Origin: Pseudomonas fluorescens
Lineage (GTDB): Bacteria; Pseudomonadota; Gammaproteobacteria; Pseudomonadales; Pseudomonadaceae
NCBI RefSeq assembly: GCF_900636825.1
Contig: NZ_LR134318.1
Coordinates: 3,071,501 to 3,135,500, forward strand
Reading direction: 5' to 3'
Length of the DNA: 64,000 bases
Of this stretch, positions 53,289 through 61,728 are shown piece after piece (position 1 is the first letter of the stretch; each line of letters opens with the position of its first letter). The position numbers and the translations under genes were made by a program. Under the pieces are notes generated by a model. The model saw only the letters and a program-made list of their open reading frames with translations. It had not been told where the DNA came from and did no database searches.

Positions 53289-53312
53289 GCGCGGCGCCTC
53301 AGGGCGCCGCGC
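53289..53312 (+). terminator. GC-rich hairpin between gcd and oprB
   Basis: Perfect 10-bp arms GCGCGGCGCC/GGCGCCGCGC with TCAG loop, followed by CTTCGTTT. Likely partial terminator before oprB. Confidence 0.6.
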
Positions 53313-53354
53313 CTTCGTTTGATTGCACTCAAGATTTTCCGCAGGAAGATTCAC

Positions 53355-54653
53355 ATGATTCTGGCTGTTCGTTTCACTCGTTCCAAACTCTGCACCGGCC
53401 TGTTGATGGGCCTGACCTGCCTCACCGCCCTCCCCGCGCTGGCCGCCAACGATTCCGGTTTGCTGACCCGCAGCACGCTCAGCGGCGACTGGGGTGGGTT
53501 GCGCCACCAACTGGATGAAGACGGCATCAAGTTCAGCGGCGACTACAGCGGCGAAACGGCTTACAACGCCGACGGCGGCCTGCATCGCTCGGCGCGCTAC
53601 TCGCAAAACATCAAGCTTGGCGTGCAGTTCGATCTGAGCAAGCTGTACGGCGTGGACAATGCGGGCAAGGTGCAACTGACGATCAACGATCGACGCGGCA
53701 GCAGCGCCTCGGAAGATCTCGTCGGCAACCGTCTGCCGATTCAGGAAAACTACGGCGGCCTTTATACCCGTCTGACTGAACTGAGTTACGAGCGCAGCCT
53801 GTTCACCCCGGCACTCAACGTCAAACTCGGCTATATGGCCATGGGCAACGATCTCGGCGGCCTCGACAGCGGCATCCTGTGCAACTTCATGAACGCCGGT
53901 TTCTGCGGCCATCCGCTGAACATGTCCGGTGGCAGCGGCTGGACCAACTACCCCAACGCGCACCTCGGCGTGCGCGTGAAATACGACTTGTCGCCCTCGT
54001 GGCAATTGCGCGTGGCCGCGTTCAATGTCGACCCGCAAAGCAACGGTAACTCCAGCCGCGCCTGGCACCTGGGCCCGAAACACACCACCGGCACCGTGGT
54101 CCCGATCGAACTGGTGTACAAGCACGCAGGCGAGCTGCCTGGCGAGTACAAAGTCGGTTATTACTACGACAGTTCCGATGTCAAACGCATCGGCAGCGAC
54201 GATGAAGTGTCGGGGCGCGGCGGTCATTATTTGCTGGTCGATCAAGCCGTATGGCGATCGCAGACGTCCGAAGGGCGCAGCCTGCACGCGTTCGGCCAGT
54301 ATTCGGCGGCGAGTGAAGCGGCTTCGCCGTTCAGCAAGTGGTACGGCACCGGCGTGGTGTTGTACAAACCATTCGAGGGTCGCCCACGTGACACCGTCGC
54401 GTTGGGCTACGGTCGCGCCGTGCCGAATCCGCGCAGTCGCGACGTGCAGCGGGACGCCGCATTTGCCAATGGCGAGGCGTTCCCTGATCTGCACAGCGCC
54501 GAGCAGCTGATCGAACTCGGTTATGGCTACCAGGCCACGCCATGGCTGACCCTGCGCCCGAACATGCAATACATCATCGAGCCGGGCGCTTTCTCCGGGC
54601 AGGACATCGACAATGCGCTGGTGTTGGGCTTGCAGGTAAAAGCCGCGCTCTGA
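53355..54653 (+). CDS. oprB: Carbohydrate-selective porin OprB
   Basis: 432 aa with signal peptide (about 1-31). OprB hallmark LTRSTLSGDWGGLRHQLDEDGIKFSGDYSGE follows it; beta-rich with C-terminal Leu. It admits glucose and related sugars. ATG at 53355 has an AGGAAG site. Confidence 0.93.
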   Translation: MILAVRFTRSKLCTGLLMGLTCLTALPALAANDSGLLTRSTLSGDWGGLRHQLDEDGIKFSGDYSGETAYNADGGLHRSARYSQNIKLGVQFDLSKLYGVDNAGKVQLTINDRRGSSASEDLVGNRLPIQENYGGLYTRLTELSYERSLFTPALNVKLGYMAMGNDLGGLDSGILCNFMNAGFCGHPLNMSGGSGWTNYPNAHLGVRVKYDLSPSWQLRVAAFNVDPQSNGNSSRAWHLGPKHTTGTVVPIELVYKHAGELPGEYKVGYYYDSSDVKRIGSDDEVSGRGGHYLLVDQAVWRSQTSEGRSLHAFGQYSAASEAASPFSKWYGTGVVLYKPFEGRPRDTVALGYGRAVPNPRSRDVQRDAAFANGEAFPDLHSAEQLIELGYGYQATPWLTLRPNMQYIIEPGAFSGQDIDNALVLGLQVKAAL

Positions 54654-54698
54654 CCCTGCGGATTTTCCTTAACGACCCCAACCGTTTCATCAACGCCC

Positions 54699-54791
54699 CC
54701 CCTGTAGGAGCTGCCGAAGGCTGCGATCTTTTGATCTTGCTTTGAAAAAACAACATCAAAAGATCGCAGCCTTCGGCAGCTCCTACAGGGG
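54699..54791. repeat. REP pair (REPIN-like)
   Basis: Same facing arms as at 19988 (CCCCTGTAGGAGCTGCCGAA and its complement) with a different spacer. Lies between the convergent oprB and ABC genes. Confidence 0.9.
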
Positions 54792-54817
54792 TTATCGGTT
54801 TGCCCGACAACCGCCCG

Positions 54818-54859
54818 TGCGCCGGACGGTTATCGGTTTGGCTGACAACCGTCCGGTGC
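54818..54859. terminator. Hairpin between convergent oprB and ABC genes
   Basis: Arms CCGGACGGTT and AACCGTCCGG enclose a GGTTATCGG-containing loop; a partly repeated copy of the same sequence precedes it (from 54790). GGGCCGTTTTTT follows on the plus strand. Probable terminator for oprB, perhaps for both directions. Confidence 0.5.
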
Positions 54860-54872
54860 ATGGGCCGTTTTT

Positions 54873-56732
54873 TCAGGCTTGATCCAGCGCTTCCGCCACG
54901 CCCCGATCCTCGCCGAGGAAGCCGCCGCTCTGGTGCTGCCAAAGCCGCGCATACACGCCATTCTTCGCCAGCAATTCGCTGTGGGTGCCCTCTTCGATAA
55001 TGCGTCCTTCGTCCATGACGATCAGCCGGTCCATCGCCGCAATCGTCGACAACCGATGGGCAATCGCGATCACGGTCTTGCCCTGCATCATCTGGTCGAG
55101 ACTTTCCTGAATCGCCACTTCGACTTCCGAATCCAGCGCGCTGGTGGCCTCGTCGAGCAGCAGGATCGGCGCGTTCTTCAGCATCACTCGGGCAATCGCC
55201 ACGCGCTGGCGCTGACCGCCCGACAGCTTGATCCCGCGCTCACCGACCAACGTGTCGTAGCCGCTATGGCCCATTTTATCGCTGAGCTGGCTGATGAACT
55301 CATCGGCCTGAGCGCTGGCCGCCGCACTGCGGATTTGCGCGTCGGTCGCGTCGGGGCGGCCGTAGGCGATGTTGTCGCGAATCGAGCGGTGCAGCAACGA
55401 CGTATCCTGCGTGACCATGCCGATGGCGCTGCGCAAACTGTCCTGGCTGACGTGCGCGATGTTCTTGCCGTCGATGCGGATCTCGCCGCGGTCGACGTCG
55501 TAGAACCGCAGCAGCAGGTTGATCAGCGTGGATTTGCCGGCGCCGGAGCGCCCGACCAGGCCGATTTTTTCCCCGGCGCGAATGTTCAGGTTCAGGCCAT
55601 CGAGCACCTGACGCTCGCCGTTGTAATTGAAGCTGACGTTGTCGAATGTCACCGCGCCACCGGAAGTCTTCAGCACGCCGGCACCCGGCGCGTCCTGCAC
55701 TTTGGTGCCTTGGGTCAGTGTCGCCATGCCGTCCTGCAAAGTGCCGATGCTTTCGAACAGCGAAGTCATTTGCCACATGATCCAGTTCGACATGCCATTG
55801 ATGCGCAACGCCATTGCCGTGATTGCCGCCACCGCCCCGGCGCCGACCTCGCCCTGATGCCAGAGCCACAGCGCATAACCGCCCGCCGACATGATCAAGC
55901 CGACCACCAAGGCCTGATTGACGATCTCGAACAGACTCACCAGACGCATCTGGCGAAAACCGGTTTGCTTGAAATCCTCCATCGCCGCGCGAGCAAAATG
56001 CGCCTCGCGATTTGAATGAGAAAACAATTTCACCGTGGTGATGTTGGTGTAAGCGTCAGATATACGCCCGGTCATCATCGAACGCGCGTTCGCCTGCTCT
56101 TGCCCGACCTTGCCCAGACGCGGCACGAAATACGCCATGGCCAACCCGAACAGAATGACCCAGGCCAGAAACGGCAGCATCAATTTCAGCGCAAAACCGC
56201 CGGCCAGCGCGATGATCGCAATGAAATACACGCCGATCCCGGGCAGGATCTCGATGAGGGTAAACAACACGTCGCGCACCGCGAGCGCCGTCTGCATTAC
56301 CTTGGTCGTCACGCGGCCGGAAAACTCATCGGAGAAAAACGACAGGCTCTGGCGCAGCATCAACCGGTGGAAATCCCAGCGCAGCCGCAGCGGCAGGTTA
56401 ATCGCCAGAATCTGGTGCTGCACCATCGTGCGCAACCCGACCAGCGCGACGCTGGCCACCATGACGATGCCCATCCCCCATAAAACCCGGCTCTCCTGCG
56501 CCGCCGCTTCGCCGCCGGCCTGCCAGGTCGACAGCAGATCGACGACCTGCCCGAGAAAGGAAAACAGCCACGCTTCATAGATCGAAACCGTGGCGCTGAG
56601 CACCGCCAGGGCAAGCACATAACCCCGCGCACCACGGGTGCACGCCCAGAGAAAGCGCGCCAGTCCGGTGGGCGGTGGCGGCACCTCGTCAGGCGGAAAC
56701 GGGTCGAGTCTTCGTTCGAACACACGAAGCAT
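54873..56732 (-). CDS. ABC transporter, fused membrane and ATPase domains
   Basis: 619 aa half-transporter exporter. Six TMs about 30-330, then the ATPase with Walker A GLVGRSGAGKST, signature LSGGQRQRV, Walker B ILLLDEATSALDS and H loop IAHRLST. MsbA/lipid- or drug-export type. ATG at 56732 has a GGAG site. Confidence 0.92.
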   Translation of the reverse strand: MLRVFERRLDPFPPDEVPPPPTGLARFLWACTRGARGYVLALAVLSATVSIYEAWLFSFLGQVVDLLSTWQAGGEAAAQESRVLWGMGIVMVASVALVGLRTMVQHQILAINLPLRLRWDFHRLMLRQSLSFFSDEFSGRVTTKVMQTALAVRDVLFTLIEILPGIGVYFIAIIALAGGFALKLMLPFLAWVILFGLAMAYFVPRLGKVGQEQANARSMMTGRISDAYTNITTVKLFSHSNREAHFARAAMEDFKQTGFRQMRLVSLFEIVNQALVVGLIMSAGGYALWLWHQGEVGAGAVAAITAMALRINGMSNWIMWQMTSLFESIGTLQDGMATLTQGTKVQDAPGAGVLKTSGGAVTFDNVSFNYNGERQVLDGLNLNIRAGEKIGLVGRSGAGKSTLINLLLRFYDVDRGEIRIDGKNIAHVSQDSLRSAIGMVTQDTSLLHRSIRDNIAYGRPDATDAQIRSAAASAQADEFISQLSDKMGHSGYDTLVGERGIKLSGGQRQRVAIARVMLKNAPILLLDEATSALDSEVEVAIQESLDQMMQGKTVIAIAHRLSTIAAMDRLIVMDEGRIIEEGTHSELLAKNGVYARLWQHQSGGFLGEDRGVAEALDQA

Positions 56733-56903
56733 GGGGGTTCTCCAAACCGATCAAATTAAAAAGGATTCTGCCATCTATTGGTGCGCGGGAGGTCTTTGTA
56801 AAAAAGTATGTGTGCAGCGAATCACGCGAAGTGGTCGCAAAGCTGGCTAGGTGCTATCATTCGCACCCTCTTTGGACTTATGCACTTACAAGGCTGTATA
56901 CGA

Positions 56904-57464
56904 ATGACTTACCTGCGCTTATTTCTTGCTTCCGCCCTGATCGCTCTCTGCACAGGCTGTGCTTCCCCCGCTCAGATTTCCGGCATGTCGGTGTCTGCCG
57001 ACCAAGCCACAGTCAGCCCCTACGACTCGCAACTGAAAAAGAACGTTCAACTTTCCGAGGTCAACGGCGGCGACAAAACCAACCCATTGTGGACGTCGGA
57101 AATCGAAGGCGCTGACTTCGGTGCCGCACTCAAGCAATCGCTCGCCAATGCGGATCTGCTGGGCAACGACTCGGCTACCTATGCACTGCGCGCCAATCTG
57201 CTGCGTGTCGACCAGCCAATCTTCGGCCTCGACTTCGAAGTCACCAGCGAAGTGGAATACACGTTGATCGAGGCCGCCACGCAAAAAGTGGTGCTGCGTG
57301 AAGTCATCCGGACGCCGTTCACGGCCGGTTTCGGGGATTCCGTCATCGGCATCAAGCGTCTGCGTCTGGCGAATGAGGGTTCGGCTCGAGTCAACATCAT
57401 CGCCATGCTCAAGCGCCTCAGTGATCTGAAAATCGAAGCCAAGCAAGTTGCGTTGAAGAACTGA
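56904..57464 (+). CDS. Putative lipoprotein
   Basis: 186 aa. A lipoprotein-like signal LFLASALIALCTGCAS; the lipobox position -3 is Cys, a little unusual. The remainder (SQLKKNVQLSEVNGGDKTNPLW, LRANLLRVDQPIFGLDFEV) resembles conserved Pseudomonas hypothetical proteins. Function unknown. ATG at 56904 chosen as signal start. Confidence 0.75.
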   Translation: MTYLRLFLASALIALCTGCASPAQISGMSVSADQATVSPYDSQLKKNVQLSEVNGGDKTNPLWTSEIEGADFGAALKQSLANADLLGNDSATYALRANLLRVDQPIFGLDFEVTSEVEYTLIEAATQKVVLREVIRTPFTAGFGDSVIGIKRLRLANEGSARVNIIAMLKRLSDLKIEAKQVALKN

Positions 57465-57480
57465 CGGTTTCAAGCGTCGT

Positions 57481-57512
57481 GCCGATGCCCCCTGTACACC
57501 CCGGGCATCGGC
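57481..57512 (+). terminator. Hairpin after the lipoprotein gene
   Basis: Perfect 10-bp arms with 12-nt loop beginning 17 nt after the stop; no T run, so a factor-dependent or stability hairpin. Confidence 0.45.
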
Positions 57513-57698
57513 GCGCTGCGCCAGGATGTGACGTAACAAATATTACTGATACTCCCTCGCTCCAATCCCCCGCATGAACGCCGGATGATCCTGCCGTCCA
57601 TTCTCGCAATACCCCTCCCCAACCTGTCGATTGCATAGAACTGTCCATCCAGCCTGAAGCTGTCGCCAGCCTTTTGCTCGACGGCCGAGCTATTCGCC

Positions 57699-57715
57699 CC
57701 AATCCTCGGGATTGG
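57699..57715 (+). promoter_or_regulatory. Palindrome next to a candidate proP promoter
   Basis: CCAATCC/GGATTGG with 3-bp spacer, 5 bp before CTATAAC, a possible stress-type (-10) element. The start of proP is 175 bp further on. Confidence 0.35.
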
Positions 57716-57889
57716 CAGGCTATAACTTTATGAAACACAGACGGGTTGGTTTCACGAAGGCAAAAACACGAGATTTAAATCGGCCAGCGGTGAATTATTT
57801 CGTGTCTTCATGTATCTCAGCCACAAGAGCCGCGCCATCATTGAGATGGCATCGTTGCGGCGACATGGATCAGTAAAGAGATAATCGCG

Positions 57890-59392
57890 ATGAAACCACG
57901 CAAGAAAACCGTCAAGCCGATCGGCTTGAACGACATCACCATTGTCGACGACGCCAAGATGCGCAAGGCGATCACCGCCGCCGCGCTGGGCAATGCCATG
58001 GAATGGTTCGACTTTGGTGTCTACGGCTTTGTCGCCTACGTCTTGGGCAAGGTGTTCTTCCCCGGTGCCGATCCCGGCACGCAAATGATCGCCGCGCTGG
58101 CGACGTTCTCGGTGCCTTTCCTGATTCGGCCGCTGGGCGGTCTGTTCTTTGGCGCCTTGGGCGATAAGTACGGACGGCAGAAAGTCCTCGCTGCGACCAT
58201 CGTGATCATGTCACTCAGCACCTTCGCCATCGGCCTGATTCCGTCCTACGCCACCATCGGCATCTGGGCGCCGATTCTGCTATTGCTGGCGAAAATGGCG
58301 CAGGGCTTTTCGGTCGGTGGCGAATACACCGGCGCGTCGATCTTCGTCGCCGAATACGCGCCGGACCGCAAACGTGGGTTCCTCGGCAGTTGGCTGGATT
58401 TCGGCTCGATCGCCGGTTTCGTCCTCGGTGCCGGTGTGGTGGTGTTGATTTCCACCATCCTGGGTGAAGAGCAGTTCGAATCGTGGGGGTGGCGCCTGCC
58501 GTTCTTCCTTGCCCTGCCATTGGGGATGATCGGCCTGTATTTGCGTCACGCCCTTGAGGAGACTCCGGCGTTTCAGCAGCACGTTGAAAAACTTGAACAA
58601 GGCGACCGCGAAGGCCTCGCCGGTGGCCCGAAAGTGTCGTTCAAGGAAGTCGCCACCAAACACTGGCGCAGCCTGATGACCTGCATCGGCGTGGTAGCGG
58701 CGACCAACGTCACCTATTACATGCTGCTCACTTACATGCCGAGCTACCTCACGCATAACCTGCACTACAGCGAAAACCACGGCGTATTGATCATCATCGC
58801 CATCATGGTCGGGATGTTGTTCGTGCAGCCGCTGATCGGCTTCATCAGTGACAAAATCGGTCGCAAGCCTTTTATTGTCGTCGGCAGCATCGCCCTGTTT
58901 ATCTTCTCCATCCCCGCGTTCATGTTGATCAACAGCGGCAGCCTCGGCCTGATCTTCGCCGGGTTGCTGACCCTCGCTGTGATACTGAACTTCTTCATCG
59001 GCGTGATGGCTTCGACGCTGCCGGCGATGTTTCCCACGCACATTCGATACAGCGCGCTGGCCAGCGCCTTCAACGTGTCGGTGCTGATCGCCGGCCTGAC
59101 CCCGACCGTGGTCGCCTGGCTGGTGGAAAGCACCAACGATCTGTACATGCCGGCGTATTACCTGATGGTCATTGCCGTGGTCGGCCTGGTAACCGGCGTA
59201 ACCATGAAGGAAACCGCCAACAAACCCCTGCGTGGCGCGGCGCCTGCGGCGTCTGATCTGGAAGAAGCCAAGGAGTTGCTCCAGGAACATCACGACAATA
59301 TTGAACAGAAAATCGAAAACATCGACGCCGAAATCGCCGCGTTGGAGGCCAAGCGCAAGGAACTGGCGCAGCAGCATCCGCGCATCGACTGA
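57890..59392 (+). CDS. proP: Osmoprotectant/proline-betaine symporter ProP
   Basis: 500 aa MFS protein of the metabolite:H+ symporter group. N-terminal GNAMEWFDFGVYGFVAYVLGKVFFP and GGLFFGALGDKYGRQKVL are typical ProP. The C-terminal coiled coil (EEAKELLQEHHDNIEQKIENIDAEIAALEAK), which tunes osmotic activation in E. coli, is present. Takes up proline, betaine and related solutes. Confidence 0.92.
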   Translation: MKPRKKTVKPIGLNDITIVDDAKMRKAITAAALGNAMEWFDFGVYGFVAYVLGKVFFPGADPGTQMIAALATFSVPFLIRPLGGLFFGALGDKYGRQKVLAATIVIMSLSTFAIGLIPSYATIGIWAPILLLLAKMAQGFSVGGEYTGASIFVAEYAPDRKRGFLGSWLDFGSIAGFVLGAGVVVLISTILGEEQFESWGWRLPFFLALPLGMIGLYLRHALEETPAFQQHVEKLEQGDREGLAGGPKVSFKEVATKHWRSLMTCIGVVAATNVTYYMLLTYMPSYLTHNLHYSENHGVLIIIAIMVGMLFVQPLIGFISDKIGRKPFIVVGSIALFIFSIPAFMLINSGSLGLIFAGLLTLAVILNFFIGVMASTLPAMFPTHIRYSALASAFNVSVLIAGLTPTVVAWLVESTNDLYMPAYYLMVIAVVGLVTGVTMKETANKPLRGAAPAASDLEEAKELLQEHHDNIEQKIENIDAEIAALEAKRKELAQQHPRID

Positions 59393-59463
59393 CAGACCGT
59401 CAGCACGTTGCTGAGCTTCAGCTAGCCTTGAATGCGCAATCGCACGTCATTCAAGGAGCCGTC

Positions 59464-60057
59464 ATGTTCAAGTTCATCAAGACCACCGTGATCGGTGGTC
59501 TGCTGTTCATCCTGCCGCTTGTGTTGATCGTCGTGCTGGTCGAAAAAGCCATTCACCTGTTGCGCGGGCCGGTGGAAAAACTGCTGCCCATGTTCAAGAA
59601 CTATGACGTGGCCGGCGTTACGCTGATCAGCCTGGCGACGTTGATCGGCCTGATCGTGCTGTGTTTTCTCGCCGGGTTGCTGGCACGCACTTCACTGGCG
59701 ACCCGCGCCATGGCAGCCACGGAAAACAAACTGCTGAGCAATTTGCCGGGCTACCAGTTGTTCAAGGACACCACCGCACGCTTTGCCGGGCTGGAGAACG
59801 AGGACGGTTCCAAAGTCGGCATCATTGCCGAAGGCGACGGCTGGCGCCCGTGTCTGATTGTCGAAAGCGTCGATGACTGGCTGACGATCTTCATGCCCGA
59901 CGGCGGCCCTGCCGGGGGCACCTCTGGTGAAGTGCGACTGGTGCCCGCCAGCGAAGTGATCGTCACCGAGCTGTCGTGGCTTACCCTGGCCACGGGGTTG
60001 CGCCGTGGCGGTCGCGGTATGTTCGCTGCGATCCAACCCTGGGTGCCGAAAGCCTGA
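59464..60057 (+). CDS. DUF502 membrane protein
   Basis: 197 aa with two N-terminal TMs (about 7-30 and 50-75) and the DUF502 signature PGYQLFKDTTARFAGL. ATG at 59464 has an AAGGAG site. Function unknown. Its stop abuts the convergent hypothetical gene. Confidence 0.87.
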   Translation: MFKFIKTTVIGGLLFILPLVLIVVLVEKAIHLLRGPVEKLLPMFKNYDVAGVTLISLATLIGLIVLCFLAGLLARTSLATRAMAATENKLLSNLPGYQLFKDTTARFAGLENEDGSKVGIIAEGDGWRPCLIVESVDDWLTIFMPDGGPAGGTSGEVRLVPASEVIVTELSWLTLATGLRRGGRGMFAAIQPWVPKA

Positions 60058-60660
60058 TCACGGCGCGTTGACCACCACATACGTCACATCGCTGCCCTGG
60101 TACTGCGGCTGGTACCAGGTCGAACCGCATTGCATGTAGGCAACGTCGTAGCGAATCACCTGCACGCAACTGCTGGGCATTTGCGCTGGCGTCAGGATAG
60201 AACCGACCACTGCCGCGGTGACTGCAACGGTTGCCGTCACCGCGGCGGCGGTTGCGATCGGATGATAGTGATCGTCGTAGCCATAACGGCCATGCCCGTC
60301 GACATCGATGTCGACGTCGCGATGGTTGTCGATGTTGACGTTACGGTTGACGTTGCGATTACGGTTGCTGTTATTGACGTAAGTGCGATTGCCGACGTTG
60401 TTGCCCGCCGCGACCCGATTGCCCGAATGGACTCGATCAACGGCGGTCGCCCGGTTATTCGCGTTCACATGCTGGGTGCGTTGCGGCGCATGCATGCGCT
60501 GCGCTCGTTGCGCATTGGGCGCGGGTGCGCGATTGACATGAGCACGAGCATGGCTCTGCGCACGCTGGCCACGGGCATCTGCCTCGGCGACCACACCCGC
60601 GGTCAACAGCGTTGCGGTGGCCAGCGATATCAGCAAACTCCACTTCATCGACTTGTTCAT
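60058..60660 (-). CDS. Exported Asn/Arg/His-rich protein
   Basis: 200 aa. Signal peptide about 1-30, then a low-complexity stretch rich in Asn, Arg, His and Ala (about 31-115), then a segment with C165 and C177-like cysteines ending VTYVVVNAP. ATG at 60660 after GGGAGGGCAG. No family recognised. It directly follows the DUF2092 gene. Confidence 0.7.
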   Translation of the reverse strand: MNKSMKWSLLISLATATLLTAGVVAEADARGQRAQSHARAHVNRAPAPNAQRAQRMHAPQRTQHVNANNRATAVDRVHSGNRVAAGNNVGNRTYVNNSNRNRNVNRNVNIDNHRDVDIDVDGHGRYGYDDHYHPIATAAAVTATVAVTAAVVGSILTPAQMPSSCVQVIRYDVAYMQCGSTWYQPQYQGSDVTYVVVNAP

Positions 60661-60661
60661 C

Positions 60662-61459
60662 TCACTGCCCTCCCTGATCGCTGGCTTGCTTGAACGCAAT
60701 CGCGACATCATCCTTGGCCGGTTTGAACGTAAACAGCGCATCAGGAATGTTCGGTTTGAGGTTCCACTGATAGATGGCGGTGTATTCGGGGTAGGTCTTT
60801 TCGTCCGTCGTGGTGATCACCAGTTTGCACGGCAGCGGTTTGTCCGAGCGGGTCAGCCACAACTGCCAGTCGATGCCCTCCTGGCGGAACGCCAAGTGGT
60901 CGCAGAGCTGACCCTTGATGATCGACGGCCCGACGTAAAGCGCGGCTTGCAAGGCATCGATCTGCGCCTGATCGCTGCCGAACAGAAACAGATCTTCCAT
61001 CGGCACTTGCACGCCGTAGTAATTCTCGACCTTGTGCAGGGTTTCGCCAACGGTGGCCGGTGCGTCGACGGTGGTGTAGTACTTCAGATAGGGCGAATAC
61101 TGAGTGAGTTTTTTGCCGTTGTAGAAGAACTCCCGCGTCCGCACATCACCTTCGCTCTTGGCGTACAAGCGGTCATGGCCGACCACTTTCAAGGTGTTGA
61201 CCGACTCGGTCTTGATCTTCTGCCCCGACTCCAGAACCGTGTCCCGCGAGACCTGCGCGTCGACCTGGAATTTCGGCAGGCTGCGCAGGTAATCGCCCAT
61301 GTCGATGAGCTTGTCGACCACCTGCGGATTGACCAGCGGCGTGTCGTCCGCTGCATCGGTGGCCGGTGTGGCCGGTGTCGCGGGCGGATCATCGGCGCGG
61401 ACTCCCGGCGCGAGAACCAGCGTGAACATCAGGCAGACCATACTGACTGGGGCTTTCAT
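60662..61459 (-). CDS. DUF2092 protein, exported
   Basis: 265 aa with signal peptide (about 1-22). The DUF2092 pattern includes LKVVGHDRLYAKSEGDVRTREFFYNG and QLWLTRSDKPLPCKLVITT. It may have a LolA-like fold. Start overlaps the AspT remnant stop by 4 nt. Confidence 0.85.
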   Translation of the reverse strand: MKAPVSMVCLMFTLVLAPGVRADDPPATPATPATDAADDTPLVNPQVVDKLIDMGDYLRSLPKFQVDAQVSRDTVLESGQKIKTESVNTLKVVGHDRLYAKSEGDVRTREFFYNGKKLTQYSPYLKYYTTVDAPATVGETLHKVENYYGVQVPMEDLFLFGSDQAQIDALQAALYVGPSIIKGQLCDHLAFRQEGIDWQLWLTRSDKPLPCKLVITTTDEKTYPEYTAIYQWNLKPNIPDALFTFKPAKDDVAIAFKQASDQGGQ

Positions 61460-61704
61460 CGGCTCCGCTCCTGTCCCTGCGTTGGGCGTGACGCCCGAGT
61501 GGGCGACTGACTGTCCAGCCTAGACGCCAGTATCGGGCTGCGCCAATGCGCGTATGTCCCCACAAAACCCAGCCCCAATGAAAAACCTGTGGCGAGATGA
61601 AAGCTGCCGATATGGATACGACCGACGAATACGCCCAGAGCAATCGCCAGGAACACGCCGATCTCAGGATCAGCGCGTAACGCGTGGAGGATGAATTCCG
61701 GCAT
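61456..61704 (-). pseudogene. Remnant of an AspT-type antiporter (N terminus only)
   Basis: 82 aa frame. MPEFILHALRADPEIGVFLAIALGVFVGRIHIGSF resembles the N terminus of aspartate:alanine antiporter (AspT/YidE) proteins, normally about 560 aa. The similarity stops near residue 43, and the frame ends in unrelated sequence. Start has GGGAG. Read as an internal deletion; a small intact membrane protein cannot be excluded. Confidence 0.5.
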
Positions 61705-61728
61705 GGACGAACTCCCTTGGGCTGACAA

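Larger units (their letters stand above)
57465..57889. other. 425-bp region upstream of proP
   Basis: No gene is recognised. A hairpin GCCGATGCCC/GGGCATCGGC (57481-57512) follows the lipoprotein gene. Nearer proP lie the palindrome at 57699-57715, a TATAAC at 57721 and arms TGAAAC/GTTTCA (57731-57754). Confidence 0.6.

Noticed and set aside
57418..57738. 106-residue minus-strand frame upstream of proP
   Set aside because: Overlaps the lipoprotein end and hairpins, low-complexity, no ribosome site or recognisable family.
59428..59463. Longer start for the DUF502 gene
   Set aside because: The ATG at 59464 has an AAGGAG site and begins the first membrane segment; the extra 12 residues have no support.
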